A stretch of 23,277 nucleotides of DNA, taken from NCBI GenBank assembly GCA_041654095.1, contig JBAZED010000015.1:1-23277 (forward strand), read 5' to 3'. Under the pieces are notes generated by a model, which was not told the DNA's origin, ran no database searches, and worked only from the letters and a program-made list of their open reading frames with translations. This DNA comes from UBA1424 sp041654095 (GTDB taxonomy: Bacteria; Bacillota_I; Bacilli_A; RFN20; CAG-826). Numbering within the stretch: position 1 is the stretch's first letter; each line of letters begins with the position of its first letter. The position numbers and the translations under genes were made by a program. Of the stretch, positions 7,113 to 14,993 are shown piece by piece.

Positions 7113-8595
7113 ATTGATCGTCGTCGTCGGGCGGGAGATTGACTTCAATGACCTGCTCGCCATTCGCAATTTTCTTCGGCTGGCTTTCTTCGAGTAGGTT
7201 TTTGGCGACATCAAAATCGCGAATAATTTTTTGTGAGGTCGTATCGATCTTCTTCACATCTTCGGTCAATGCCAAGACGCGGAGGCGATGTGTTTCCCAG
7301 CGGCTGCTGAAGAGGCGGAATTGATTTTCGAGTTCGACGATCATCGCCAGCCTCTCTTCGGCCTCGTTTCGCCTTTGATAATCTTCTAGGACGAATTTGA
7401 GAATTTGGATGATCGTAATAATCAAACTCGGTGAGGCGATGATAATTCTCTGTTTGCGAGCTTCTTCTACGACGTCCGGAAACTCTTTAAAAATATCGAG
7501 GAAGACGGCTTCGGCGGGGACGAACATAACAGCATATGGCGCAGTCTTGCCGTCAATGATGTATTTTGATACTTCCTTGATTCGCAGTTTGACATCGATC
7601 TTAAATCTCTTGCGGGCCTCTTCGCGTGCTTCAGGGGTTAAGTTCTCATCGAGGAGTGGCAAGTAGTTAGAGTAGGGAAACTTTGCGTCGATCGAGAGGG
7701 GCAAGACGCCGTGGTCGGTGACCAAATCGTACACAAAATCAACGATGACATCACCCTTTTCACCTTCTTCGTCCTTCGTTTGCTTGACGCCGAATTCCTT
7801 GGATAAATTGACTTGCTCGCGATAGAATTTGCCGGCGGCATTCTCGCCAAACACGGCGAGAAAAATATTCTCGAGAACGTCTTCCCCAAAATTTCCGCGG
7901 GTTTTTTGATTGCTCAAAATATTGTTGAACTTGGCGATTTCTTTGCGCAGATCTTCAATTTGGCGCGCGGATTCTGAAATCGCGACGGTCCGGGCGATGA
8001 ATTCCTGAATCGCTTTATCGTTCTTCTCAAAACCTTGTTCGAGCGACTTGGCCACTTGATCTTTCAAAGTCTGGATTTGATCGCTGATGCGCTTTTGCGT
8101 CGCGAGGTTCTGGTCGTTGACGTTCTGATTGTTCTTGGTGTTGACCTCGTTGATTTCGGCGAGAATCTTGGCCTTTAATTCGCTGACATCTCGGGTCGTC
8201 TGGGCTATTAAATTTTTGATATTTCCGAGGTTTTGCTCTTTGACTTCGGACGACTCTTTATTGAAATTAGCCTGCAATTCGTTGAGCTTCGTCTTCGTTT
8301 CATCGAGATATTTATATAAGTCTTGCTGATTGCTCTTCTGGGCATTAAACATCCCGTTGGTGATGGCTTGTTTCAAAGCGTCGATCGCCGCATTTTGCTT
8401 GGTGACGCTCTCATTGAAATCTTTGAGGGTGTTGACGCGGTAGTCCTCGAGCAATTTGCGAACTTCTTCGCTCGAAACGCCTCCACCGCCGCCGACGGAA
8501 TTTCTCTTTTTGAATAGGACGGCTAAAAGAGCGGCGATCGATATTAACAAGACCGCCAATAGAACGATGGCGACAATCAACAATTCATCAGTCAT
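7111..8595 (-). CDS. rmuC: RmuC-family protein
   Basis: It has one N-terminal membrane helix (about residues 5-29), then a long charged coiled-coil region (about 43-230), then the RmuC domain (about 232-440). That domain has the conserved RGNFGE motif and the DAKFP motif, which resembles the D-x-K core of PD-(D/E)xK nucleases, with an Asp in VIVDF before it. The tail is acidic (PDDDDQ). The family is annotated as limiting DNA rearrangements and is usually described as a putative nuclease; substrate and mechanism are not established here. I choose the second ATG (8595). GGAGGA lies 6 nt before it but directly abuts the first in-frame ATG at 8601. The chosen start gives 494 residues. Confidence 0.92.
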   Translation of the reverse strand: MTDELLIVAIVLLAVLLISIAALLAVLFKKRNSVGGGGGVSSEEVRKLLEDYRVNTLKDFNESVTKQNAAIDALKQAITNGMFNAQKSNQQDLYKYLDETKTKLNELQANFNKESSEVKEQNLGNIKNLIAQTTRDVSELKAKILAEINEVNTKNNQNVNDQNLATQKRISDQIQTLKDQVAKSLEQGFEKNDKAIQEFIARTVAISESARQIEDLRKEIAKFNNILSNQKTRGNFGEDVLENIFLAVFGENAAGKFYREQVNLSKEFGVKQTKDEEGEKGDVIVDFVYDLVTDHGVLPLSIDAKFPYSNYLPLLDENLTPEAREEARKRFKIDVKLRIKEVSKYIIDGKTAPYAVMFVPAEAVFLDIFKEFPDVVEEARKQRIIIASPSLIITIIQILKFVLEDYQRRNEAEERLAMIVELENQFRLFSSRWETHRLRVLALTEDVKKIDTTSQKIIRDFDVAKNLLEESQPKKIANGEQVIEVNLPPDDDDQ

Positions 8596-8601
8596 AGACA
8601 T

Positions 8602-8607
8602 TCCTCC
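8602..8607 (-). promoter_or_regulatory. Ribosome-binding site deciding the rmuC start
   Basis: The minus strand reads GGAGGA-ATGTCT-ATG. The Shine-Dalgarno element touches the upstream ATG with no spacer and sits 6 nt before the second ATG, so initiation should use the second. Confidence 0.8.
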
Positions 8608-8618
8608 GAATTTTGGTT

Positions 8619-8632
8619 CCTTTGTTATTATA
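8619..8632 (-). promoter_or_regulatory. rmuC promoter -10 region
   Basis: The minus strand has a perfect TATAAT at 8627-8632, but no convincing -35 hexamer at 16-18 nt. The -10 and the following eight bases (TATAATAACAAAGG) are nearly identical to those before the gene at 9473-11299. Confidence 0.5.
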
Positions 8633-8710
8633 CATTAATTGTCTTGATGAATCTCGATATCGGGCGCATAAAAATTGATGACAAAGCGCGGGATGCCCAT
8701 CTTGTCGATA

Positions 8711-8740
8711 AATAAAAAAGGCGGAATGCATTCCGCCTTA
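8711..8740 (-). terminator. Intrinsic terminator after lemA
   Basis: A perfect 22-bp palindrome (8718-8739, centred on ATGCAT, arms AAGGCGGAAT/ATTCCGCCTT) is followed on the minus strand by a T-rich tract. It starts 25 nt after the lemA stop. The plus strand has no T tract after the hairpin, so it works leftwards only. Confidence 0.92.
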
Positions 8741-8764
8741 GAAAGTATTCTTTCCTGCTGTTTC

Positions 8765-9427
8765 TTAAAAGAATTTGGCGCGAGCTTGATCTTTGGTCTC
8801 TTTGCTTGCTGAGAATGGAATTCTCGTCGAATAACCAGCTTTGGCGGCGACGATCATCTTGGTCGGCCACGCAAATAAATCCTGGTTCCATTTTAAGACG
8901 GTGTCGTTATAAACTTCGCGAGCGGCCGTGATTTCTCTCTGCAAATAGCTGTTTTGCTGCATCGCATCAGCGAGCGAGCGGTGAGCTTTGAGATCCGGAT
9001 AAGCTTCAAAAGCCACGCGAATGGTGCTCATCGCGCTGTCGAGTTGGCCGGCGACTTCATTCCGGTTCGTCTCGTTGGGATTGGCGCCCCCGCGGAAAGC
9101 GGCGACGGTCTTCATCACGTCTTTATCGAGATCGATCGACTTCTCGACGATGCCGACGACGTTTTGCAGAATTTGCACTCTCTGCTCGAGATAATTATCA
9201 ATCTGCGAAGCATTGTGCTGAATCTTCTGCTGCAACTGCCGTAAATAGTTGCGGGCGTTGATCTTCATGAACAAAAAGATTAAGCCGGGGATGATTAACA
9301 CCCACAGGATAATTTCAAATACCAGCGAGCCGACTCCGACTTTCACCGGGATTTGCTTCTCGATGACATTAACGTCGCGACCTTCTTGATTGACTGGTCC
9401 AGTCATTTCGTCTAATTCGTTTGCCAT
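8765..9427 (-). CDS. lemA: LemA-family membrane protein
   Basis: This 220-residue protein has a short N-terminal segment, one membrane helix (about 33-54) and a LemA helical bundle. The bundle contains LEQRVQILQNVVG (about 80-92), AFEAYPDLKA (about 138-147) and the hallmark YNDTV followed by an Asn and a Phe-x-x-P-like segment near 167-181. LemA proteins are membrane-anchored, with an extended helical bundle and unclear function. The start is the ATG at 9427, with AGAGGT 7 nt upstream. An upstream in-frame extension to 9469 has no ribosome-binding site. The gene follows the 608-residue membrane protein by 45 nt and ends in a strong terminator, so the two form an operon. Confidence 0.92.
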   Translation of the reverse strand: MANELDEMTGPVNQEGRDVNVIEKQIPVKVGVGSLVFEIILWVLIIPGLIFLFMKINARNYLRQLQQKIQHNASQIDNYLEQRVQILQNVVGIVEKSIDLDKDVMKTVAAFRGGANPNETNRNEVAGQLDSAMSTIRVAFEAYPDLKAHRSLADAMQQNSYLQREITAAREVYNDTVLKWNQDLFAWPTKMIVAAKAGYSTRIPFSASKETKDQARAKFF

Positions 9428-9472
9428 TTTAGATACCTCTATCTCTATATTATATATATAACTCGACAAATA

Positions 9473-11299
9473 TTACTTATTTTTTTTAACAATATATGCG
9501 AGGAATAATCCGACGCGATAAATATCGCCCTCATCGGCGAGTTTGCCGCTGCGAATACTTTCAAAAGCTTTGCGGAACTTATCGGCATAGCTCTCCTCCT
9601 TGGCTTCCTCGATGACGTTAATATTGACATCATTCGTCTGCGAGACGGGAATGTATTCAACCCAGTTGACCGGGACCATGTGCGCCTGCCCGTCGCCACC
9701 CGCGACCGAAATATAATCGGTGCGGTTGATCGTCTGATAGCCATAGGCCGTCACGCGAATCGAATCGCAGAAACCACCGCTCTTGACGATCGATGTTTTC
9801 AAAATATTTCTCGTGGCTGAGAGAGGGTGTTTGAACTCTTCGGCATCCATGGCGTTGACGACGCGCTCATGCTCGTAAAAACTGACATAACTGTCATAAA
9901 GATCTTTATAGATATATTCATGGGGTTTATGCTGCTGATAGAGCGGGATGGCCAAAATCGGGGCAAAAGCGAAGAAGACATGGCGGAAGAACGCATCGTT
10001 ATAATTGATGAAATTATTGCGGACGACATCGTAGTCAAAGCCGTGATAATATGAGGGGCTCACATCGAGGCCGATGCGGCCCAGGTGCTCCGGATAAATG
10101 ATATTAATCATCTTGTGCTTAACCATGTCAAAATCATCGCCGAAACCTATTTCTTTGTCTTTCATAAGCTGCAGCAATTGCTTTTGGGCTAACGGCGTGA
10201 ACAAGAGGCGGAACTGGACTTCATCGCTGCGGTTGGCGGCTCCGAACAACACTTCGAATTCGGAGTTGCCCATCACGGTGTAATCACCGCCATTTTTAAT
10301 GCTCTTTTCCGATATCTTATTCAACTTTTTGACTTCGCGGTTTACTTTTTTCTCAATTTGCTTGTCGTTGAGAACTTCAGCATCGGAATCTTGGCGGGTG
10401 AAGGTGAGATCAGGTGCGGCTTCGTTACCATATAGCAAGTAGGGCTGTTCATGATAGTACGGACACGGCTTTGTGACGCTGGCCCGAAGGGTTTGGGTGT
10501 GATAGTTGGTCACAGTGCGACCGTTGACATACGATGTTGTCGTCCAGTGGATGACGAGTTCTCCATAGTAGGTTTTGGTGCCGAGGTAGTGAACTAGATC
10601 ATTGGCGATGAAAAAGGGGTTCCCGACGATATCGCCGGACTGAACATAGAGGCTCGAGCGGTTGACATCGTGGACTTCCGCCAAGCCGAATTTGTTGATT
10701 AAGTAATCGAGGCGGCGACTATCGAACATCCGATCGAGGTTGATGATCGGAACCGTTTTTTTGAACAGCTCGATGCTCGTCCCGCGCACAAATAAATCAT
10801 TTAAAGGCGCCATCTGGGCCCACGCCTCCGTTGTCAAATCGCTTATTTTCTTATCTAAAACAGATTTGAAACCTCGCAATTCCTTGAGTTTTGGATTGAT
10901 TTTGATAATGAGCAAGACGATGAAGAGAATCGGTAAAAGAAAGCCGAGAACAATCATGAGAATCGGCGCGAGAAGTGAGGCAAAGGTCGACTCGACGATG
11001 AAATAGATGCCGAGAGCGGCGGCTACAAACCCGGCGACGGTCATGAATATAAGAAAGCCTTTGAGGGCGTTTTGCTTGCCAATTTTTTTGACAATTTCGT
11101 TGCGTTCGCCTTCGGCTTTCTTGATTTTGCGGTTCGTTTCGCGATTGGCTTCGATGTCGATCTGCGATTTCTCAACTAGTTTATCAAAATACTCAGTCGC
11201 GTTTTTATGGAACAAATCTTTATAGACGTTTTTATAGGCGAGCAGCGGCTCAAAAATATTCTCGCCGTCGAAGCCTTCGAAAGCACCGATGTTTTCCAT
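9473..11299 (-). CDS. Two-helix membrane protein of unknown function, LemA operon partner
   Basis: I do not recognise this 608-residue protein with certainty. It has an N-terminal charged helical region (about 20-75). Two adjacent membrane helices follow (about 80-102 and 107-134). Then comes a large soluble part of about 470 residues rich in Tyr, Asn and beta-type segments, with another hydrophobic patch near residue 450. Two-helix proteins with large soluble domains (some annotated DUF3137) occur beside lemA in other bacteria, so a relation to that group is possible. The start is the ATG at 11299, with GAGGGGG 7 nt upstream. An in-frame TTG at 11305 is too close to that element. It is first in the lemA operon. 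Confidence 0.8.
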   Translation of the reverse strand: MENIGAFEGFDGENIFEPLLAYKNVYKDLFHKNATEYFDKLVEKSQIDIEANRETNRKIKKAEGERNEIVKKIGKQNALKGFLIFMTVAGFVAAALGIYFIVESTFASLLAPILMIVLGFLLPILFIVLLIIKINPKLKELRGFKSVLDKKISDLTTEAWAQMAPLNDLFVRGTSIELFKKTVPIINLDRMFDSRRLDYLINKFGLAEVHDVNRSSLYVQSGDIVGNPFFIANDLVHYLGTKTYYGELVIHWTTTSYVNGRTVTNYHTQTLRASVTKPCPYYHEQPYLLYGNEAAPDLTFTRQDSDAEVLNDKQIEKKVNREVKKLNKISEKSIKNGGDYTVMGNSEFEVLFGAANRSDEVQFRLLFTPLAQKQLLQLMKDKEIGFGDDFDMVKHKMINIIYPEHLGRIGLDVSPSYYHGFDYDVVRNNFINYNDAFFRHVFFAFAPILAIPLYQQHKPHEYIYKDLYDSYVSFYEHERVVNAMDAEEFKHPLSATRNILKTSIVKSGGFCDSIRVTAYGYQTINRTDYISVAGGDGQAHMVPVNWVEYIPVSQTNDVNINVIEEAKEESYADKFRKAFESIRSGKLADEGDIYRVGLFLAYIVKKNK

Positions 11300-11338
11300 A
11301 ACCAAACCCCCTCGCGCGTTTGAGCCTTTAGGCTGATA

Positions 11339-11352
11339 CCTTTGTTATTGTA
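11339..11352 (-). promoter_or_regulatory. Promoter -10 region of the lemA operon
   Basis: The minus strand reads TGGTACAAT, an extended -10 (TG-n-TACAAT), with the hexamer at 11347-11352. No -35 was found. The segment TACAATAACAAAGG differs by one base from the corresponding rmuC segment. Confidence 0.45.
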
Positions 11353-11419
11353 CCACACGAAAATGGAGATATATCGCAAATTCAATATGGAAAATGAGAT
11401 AGAAGTCTCAGAGTGCTGC

Positions 11420-11842
11420 TTAAGAAAGCGGAACCGTATAGTAAAGGATGATGAAAATGACACCGAGTGCCAGGTAGACGCTCGAAACGATCAACAAAGC
11501 GACGGGAGCCGGCTTTCTCTTCGCTCGCTGGAGGGCTTTATACTCCATAAAAGTTTGAGGCATGCTCTTTTTGTAATTCGCGTCATACGTAGCCCGAAAA
11601 ACGCGTTTCACACCGTAGATGATGATATCGAAGTAGCCCTCGCGCGAAATATAGAGCAGCAAGGCTCCTAAAAAGCCCAAGGTGCCCGCGAGCGACAGAG
11701 CATCGCCCAAGAGTCCAAACGGATTTTGAGCGCTCGGGCGCGTTCCCGAGAAGAAGACCCACACACCGATAATAATCGCGACGGCCAATAAGGAGGCGCT
11801 ATATAAAATAAAAGGTAAGGATCTTGATTTTTCTTCTTTCAT
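11420..11842 (-). CDS. Small membrane protein, DUF3899-like
   Basis: This 140-residue protein has three hydrophobic segments: about 10-31, 45-66 and 115-137. A positively charged cytosolic loop (about 80-113, with YKALQRAKRKP) lies between the second and third. Length, helix placement and the FRATYDANYKKSMPQTFMEY-type loop resemble the DUF3899 family of Bacillota, whose function is unknown. The match is from memory and only moderate. It starts 1 nt after the oppF stop with no good ribosome-binding site, so it is probably translated by re-initiation as the last gene of the opp operon. No clear terminator follows in the 120 nt before the next gene. Confidence 0.75.
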   Translation of the reverse strand: MKEEKSRSLPFILYSASLLAVAIIIGVWVFFSGTRPSAQNPFGLLGDALSLAGTLGFLGALLLYISREGYFDIIIYGVKRVFRATYDANYKKSMPQTFMEYKALQRAKRKPAPVALLIVSSVYLALGVIFIILYYTVPLS

Positions 11843-11843
11843 C

Positions 11844-13205
11844 CTAGTCTTTCAATTCTCGCTGATACTTATCAAGTTCGGAGTCATTAGCGTAGATGAA
11901 GTGGTCGGGTTTGATTTCGTGCATCTGCGGCTTGCTCGTGCGATAATCGTGGACTTGCGAAGGATCGTATGGAATTCTCTTGCGCGTCTTCTCATAGATT
12001 GGATCGGGTCGCGGAATCGCCGATAAAAGAGATTTGGTATACGGATGCAAGGGGTGCGCGAATATCTCGTCGCTCGACGCCAATTCGACGATCTTGCCAT
12101 AATACATGACGGCGATGCGATCGCAGAAGTATTTGACGACCGATAGGTCGTGAGCGATAAAGAGAATCGTCAGTTCAAGCTGATTCTTAAGGTCGTTGAG
12201 AATGTTGATCACCTGCGCTTGAATCGAGACGTCGAGAGCGGAAATCGGCTCATCGGCGATGATCAATTCCGGTTCCATAATAATGGCCCGGGCGATGCCG
12301 ATTCTCTGCCTTTGACCACCGCTAAATTCGTGCGGATAACGGGTCGAGTGCTCAGGGAGAAGGCCGACTAAATCGAGGACTTCATTGACTTTTTTGGTGA
12401 TGAGCTCATTGTCTTTAATGCCGCGGATGCGCAATCCTTCGGCGATGATTTCCTTGACGGTCATCCGGGGATTGAGCGAGGCGATCGGATCTTGGAAAAT
12501 CATCTGCATCCGCGACATGATGCGATCTTTTCTGGCTAATCGCACATGCTCGCGAACCTCGAGCTTCAGTTTCTTGTATTCAATTTTTTCGGCATCCGAA
12601 AGTTCGCGATTTTCATATTTAGCGAGCACCGGCTGCCATTTTTCAAGTTCGAATTTAGCTTGCGTTTGACCGAAGACGCGATCGACGTATTTTTGATCGT
12701 ACTTCGCTTTGCGAATAACTTCGCGCTGCTTGCTGATCGTCTCGGCGGCTTCCTCATCGATTTTTCGAATTTTGTCGGCCGTTTCTCTTTTGACGTCAGT
12801 CGTTATTTTCTGCAGGAGCTCAATCTCATTGCGATTGTACTGTTCGTTAGCTTTTTCGAGGGCTTCTTTTTCTTCTTTTTTAACCGCTGCGATCGCTTCG
12901 CGAGCCCGGAGCAGAGTAAACTTTATCTCCTTCTCATTCCATCTGGTGCCGGCGGCGATGCGCGAGCCTTTGAAGTAGATGTTTCCGGAAGTGATGTTAT
13001 AAAGTTTGATGATGGAACGACCGGTCGTGGTTTTGCCACAGCCCGATTCACCGACAAGACCGAAAACTTCGCCTTTATGGATCTCAAATGAAATATCGTG
13101 AACTGCTTTGTTATATTTCATCGGCCCTTTGCCGGGGAATTTAAAATATTGTTTAAGATGCGAAACCCTGAGGATGATTTCGCGATTGTCTTTATTTGGC
13201 ATCAT
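11844..13205 (-). CDS. oppF: Oligopeptide ABC importer ATPase OppF with internal insertion
   Basis: It has the ATPase motifs Walker A GESGCGKT (52-59), Q-loop Gln238, signature SGGQRQR (295-301), Walker B LIIADEP (314-320) and switch His352. About 145 residues (roughly 82-225), Lys/Glu-rich and predicted helical, are inserted between Walker A and the Q-loop. This explains the length of 453 against the usual 310-330. The C-terminal tail lacks the GCxFxxRC-type cysteine motif. GGAGG lies 5 nt before the first ATG and 8 nt before an adjacent second ATG (13202), so either may be used. Its 5' end overlaps oppD by 14 nt. It should drive peptide import with OppD under OppB/OppC. Confidence 0.93.
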   Translation of the reverse strand: MMPNKDNREIILRVSHLKQYFKFPGKGPMKYNKAVHDISFEIHKGEVFGLVGESGCGKTTTGRSIIKLYNITSGNIYFKGSRIAAGTRWNEKEIKFTLLRAREAIAAVKKEEKEALEKANEQYNRNEIELLQKITTDVKRETADKIRKIDEEAAETISKQREVIRKAKYDQKYVDRVFGQTQAKFELEKWQPVLAKYENRELSDAEKIEYKKLKLEVREHVRLARKDRIMSRMQMIFQDPIASLNPRMTVKEIIAEGLRIRGIKDNELITKKVNEVLDLVGLLPEHSTRYPHEFSGGQRQRIGIARAIIMEPELIIADEPISALDVSIQAQVINILNDLKNQLELTILFIAHDLSVVKYFCDRIAVMYYGKIVELASSDEIFAHPLHPYTKSLLSAIPRPDPIYEKTRKRIPYDPSQVHDYRTSKPQMHEIKPDHFIYANDSELDKYQRELKD

Positions 13206-14991
13206 TCAATCCTCCATCTTTCTTGTTTAGGGTTTTTTGATACTCGCGCAAATCGGCAATTCTCTGCTGAACGATTTTGGGAGGAATAGCTTCAGGAGCA
13301 TTCGGGTGCAAGAGCCAAGTCGCTGCATAGTGATTTTCGCTGACTTGAAAGAAAGGCGGCTCTTGTTCATAATCGAGCAATAGGGCGTATTTATTGCGCG
13401 GGGCAAAGGCATCGCCTTTGGGCGGAATGATCATATTTGGTGGAGTGCCGGGGATCGCTTCGAGGCGTTCTCTCTTGCTCAAATCCGGCATCGATGATAA
13501 AAGAGCCCAGGTGTAAGGGTGCTTTGAATTGTAGAAAACATCGTTAACACCGCCGAACTCGACGATTTTACCAGCGTACATGACGGCGATATCATCGGCC
13601 ATATTGGCGACGACGCCGAGGTTGTGCGTAATAAAGATGATCGATAGATTGCGCTCAGCCTTAATCTTATTGATCAAATCGAGGATTTGGGCTTGAATCG
13701 TCACGTCGAGCGCGGTCGTCGGCTCATCGCAAATGAGAATATCAGGGTTGGCCAAGAGAGCGATGGCGATGACGATTCTCTGCCTCATGCCACCCGATAA
13801 TTCAAAGGGGTACTGCCGGAAGCGCTTATCGGCGCTGGGAATACCGACTTCTTCGAGAATTTCAATGGCTTTCTTCTTGGCGTCGGCATTGGGAAGACGG
13901 AAGCGACTATCGGCTTGTTTCTGAGCGAGCAAAGCGAGGACATCGGCGCTCTTGCGATCGGCGTCCAACACTTCGCGATTCGCTAAGATATCGTTTAGGT
14001 CAGCGATAAACTCGCGGAATAGTTCGCAAATTTGACTAAAGACATCAGTCGGAGTCAAAACAATCTCGCTGCCAAACGAACGAATCTTCAGCTCAATTTT
14101 CGACGTATCGATGCCCTTCGCTTGTTTCTCGGCGATTTCGGCTTTGACCCTTTCGCCATTCGCCAAATCAGCTTCGGCGATCGATAATTTCTTCAAAGCA
14201 GCGCGCAGTGACGCTTGGAAAGTAAAAGCCAAGTCGTCCTTCTCTTCGGAAAGAGGGTCATCGACATCGGTATTAATGTTGGTCAAAGTCGCGACATATT
14301 CTTTGAATTCGCCGCGATTAAATGATTCAAATGAAGCGAGATATTTGTCTTGGGCGAGCGCCAATTCATCAACGACGCGTTTCACAGAATTCAAATAATT
14401 GTTCTCCGTATCCTTGACGACGCCTGACAAATGAGCGAGCAAATAAGACCGATCATCTTCGCTCAACGAGTTGACGTTTTTGCACAGAGCCTTGAAAATG
14501 GCTTCGACTCTTTTGACATCAATTCCATCGGCTTTTAATAGGTGATCTTTTAAATACTTTGCGATTGTTTTAAAAACAAAAGAGGAGTTTTCACGCACCG
14601 ATTTATTCTTTAGAATAAGAGCTTCGGTCATTTGCTTGCCGACGCGCATGATGGGGTTAAGAGAGGACATCGGGTCTTGGAAAATCATCGAGATGCGGCT
14701 GCCGCGGATATCCGTGAACTGCCGGTCGGTCAGTTTCAATAAATCGTGACCGTCGAACAGGATGTGGCCATCTTCAATAATTTTGTTTCCGGCCAGAATG
14801 CCCATGATGGCTTTGGAGGTCACCGATTTGCCAGAACCGGACTCGCCGACGATGGCCAGCGTCCGCCCCTTGTACAAGTTGAAGCTGACGCCGCGGACGG
14901 CTTTGACCGTTCCGTTATTCGTCTTAAACGATATTCTCAAGTCTTTGCATTCAAGTATCTTTTCTTGAGCGCTATTCAATCTGTTATCCAT
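13192..14991 (-). CDS. oppD: Oligopeptide ABC importer ATPase OppD with internal insertion
   Basis: It has Walker A GESGSGKS (49-56), Q-loop Gln105, signature LSGGMRQR (398-405), Walker B ILICDEP (418-424) and switch His456. An extra helical, charged region of about 235 residues (roughly 135-368) lies between the Q-loop and the signature, giving 599 residues against the usual 320-340. The C-terminal domain keeps the family outline (IPGTPPNMIIPP) but reads KGDAFAPRNKYA where the family has GC-FAPRC. The later Cys positions are Asp and Thr, so the four Cys ligands of an Fe-S cluster are absent. The start follows oppC by 2 nt. Confidence 0.93.
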   Translation of the reverse strand: MDNRLNSAQEKILECKDLRISFKTNNGTVKAVRGVSFNLYKGRTLAIVGESGSGKSVTSKAIMGILAGNKIIEDGHILFDGHDLLKLTDRQFTDIRGSRISMIFQDPMSSLNPIMRVGKQMTEALILKNKSVRENSSFVFKTIAKYLKDHLLKADGIDVKRVEAIFKALCKNVNSLSEDDRSYLLAHLSGVVKDTENNYLNSVKRVVDELALAQDKYLASFESFNRGEFKEYVATLTNINTDVDDPLSEEKDDLAFTFQASLRAALKKLSIAEADLANGERVKAEIAEKQAKGIDTSKIELKIRSFGSEIVLTPTDVFSQICELFREFIADLNDILANREVLDADRKSADVLALLAQKQADSRFRLPNADAKKKAIEILEEVGIPSADKRFRQYPFELSGGMRQRIVIAIALLANPDILICDEPTTALDVTIQAQILDLINKIKAERNLSIIFITHNLGVVANMADDIAVMYAGKIVEFGGVNDVFYNSKHPYTWALLSSMPDLSKRERLEAIPGTPPNMIIPPKGDAFAPRNKYALLLDYEQEPPFFQVSENHYAATWLLHPNAPEAIPPKIVQQRIADLREYQKTLNKKDGGLNDAK

Positions 14992-14993
14992 AG

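Noticed and set aside
12546..13091. 181-codon plus-strand ORF opposite oppF
   Set aside because: It is antisense to the OppF insert, is Phe-rich as a mirror of Lys/Glu codons, and has no ribosome-binding site or family resemblance.
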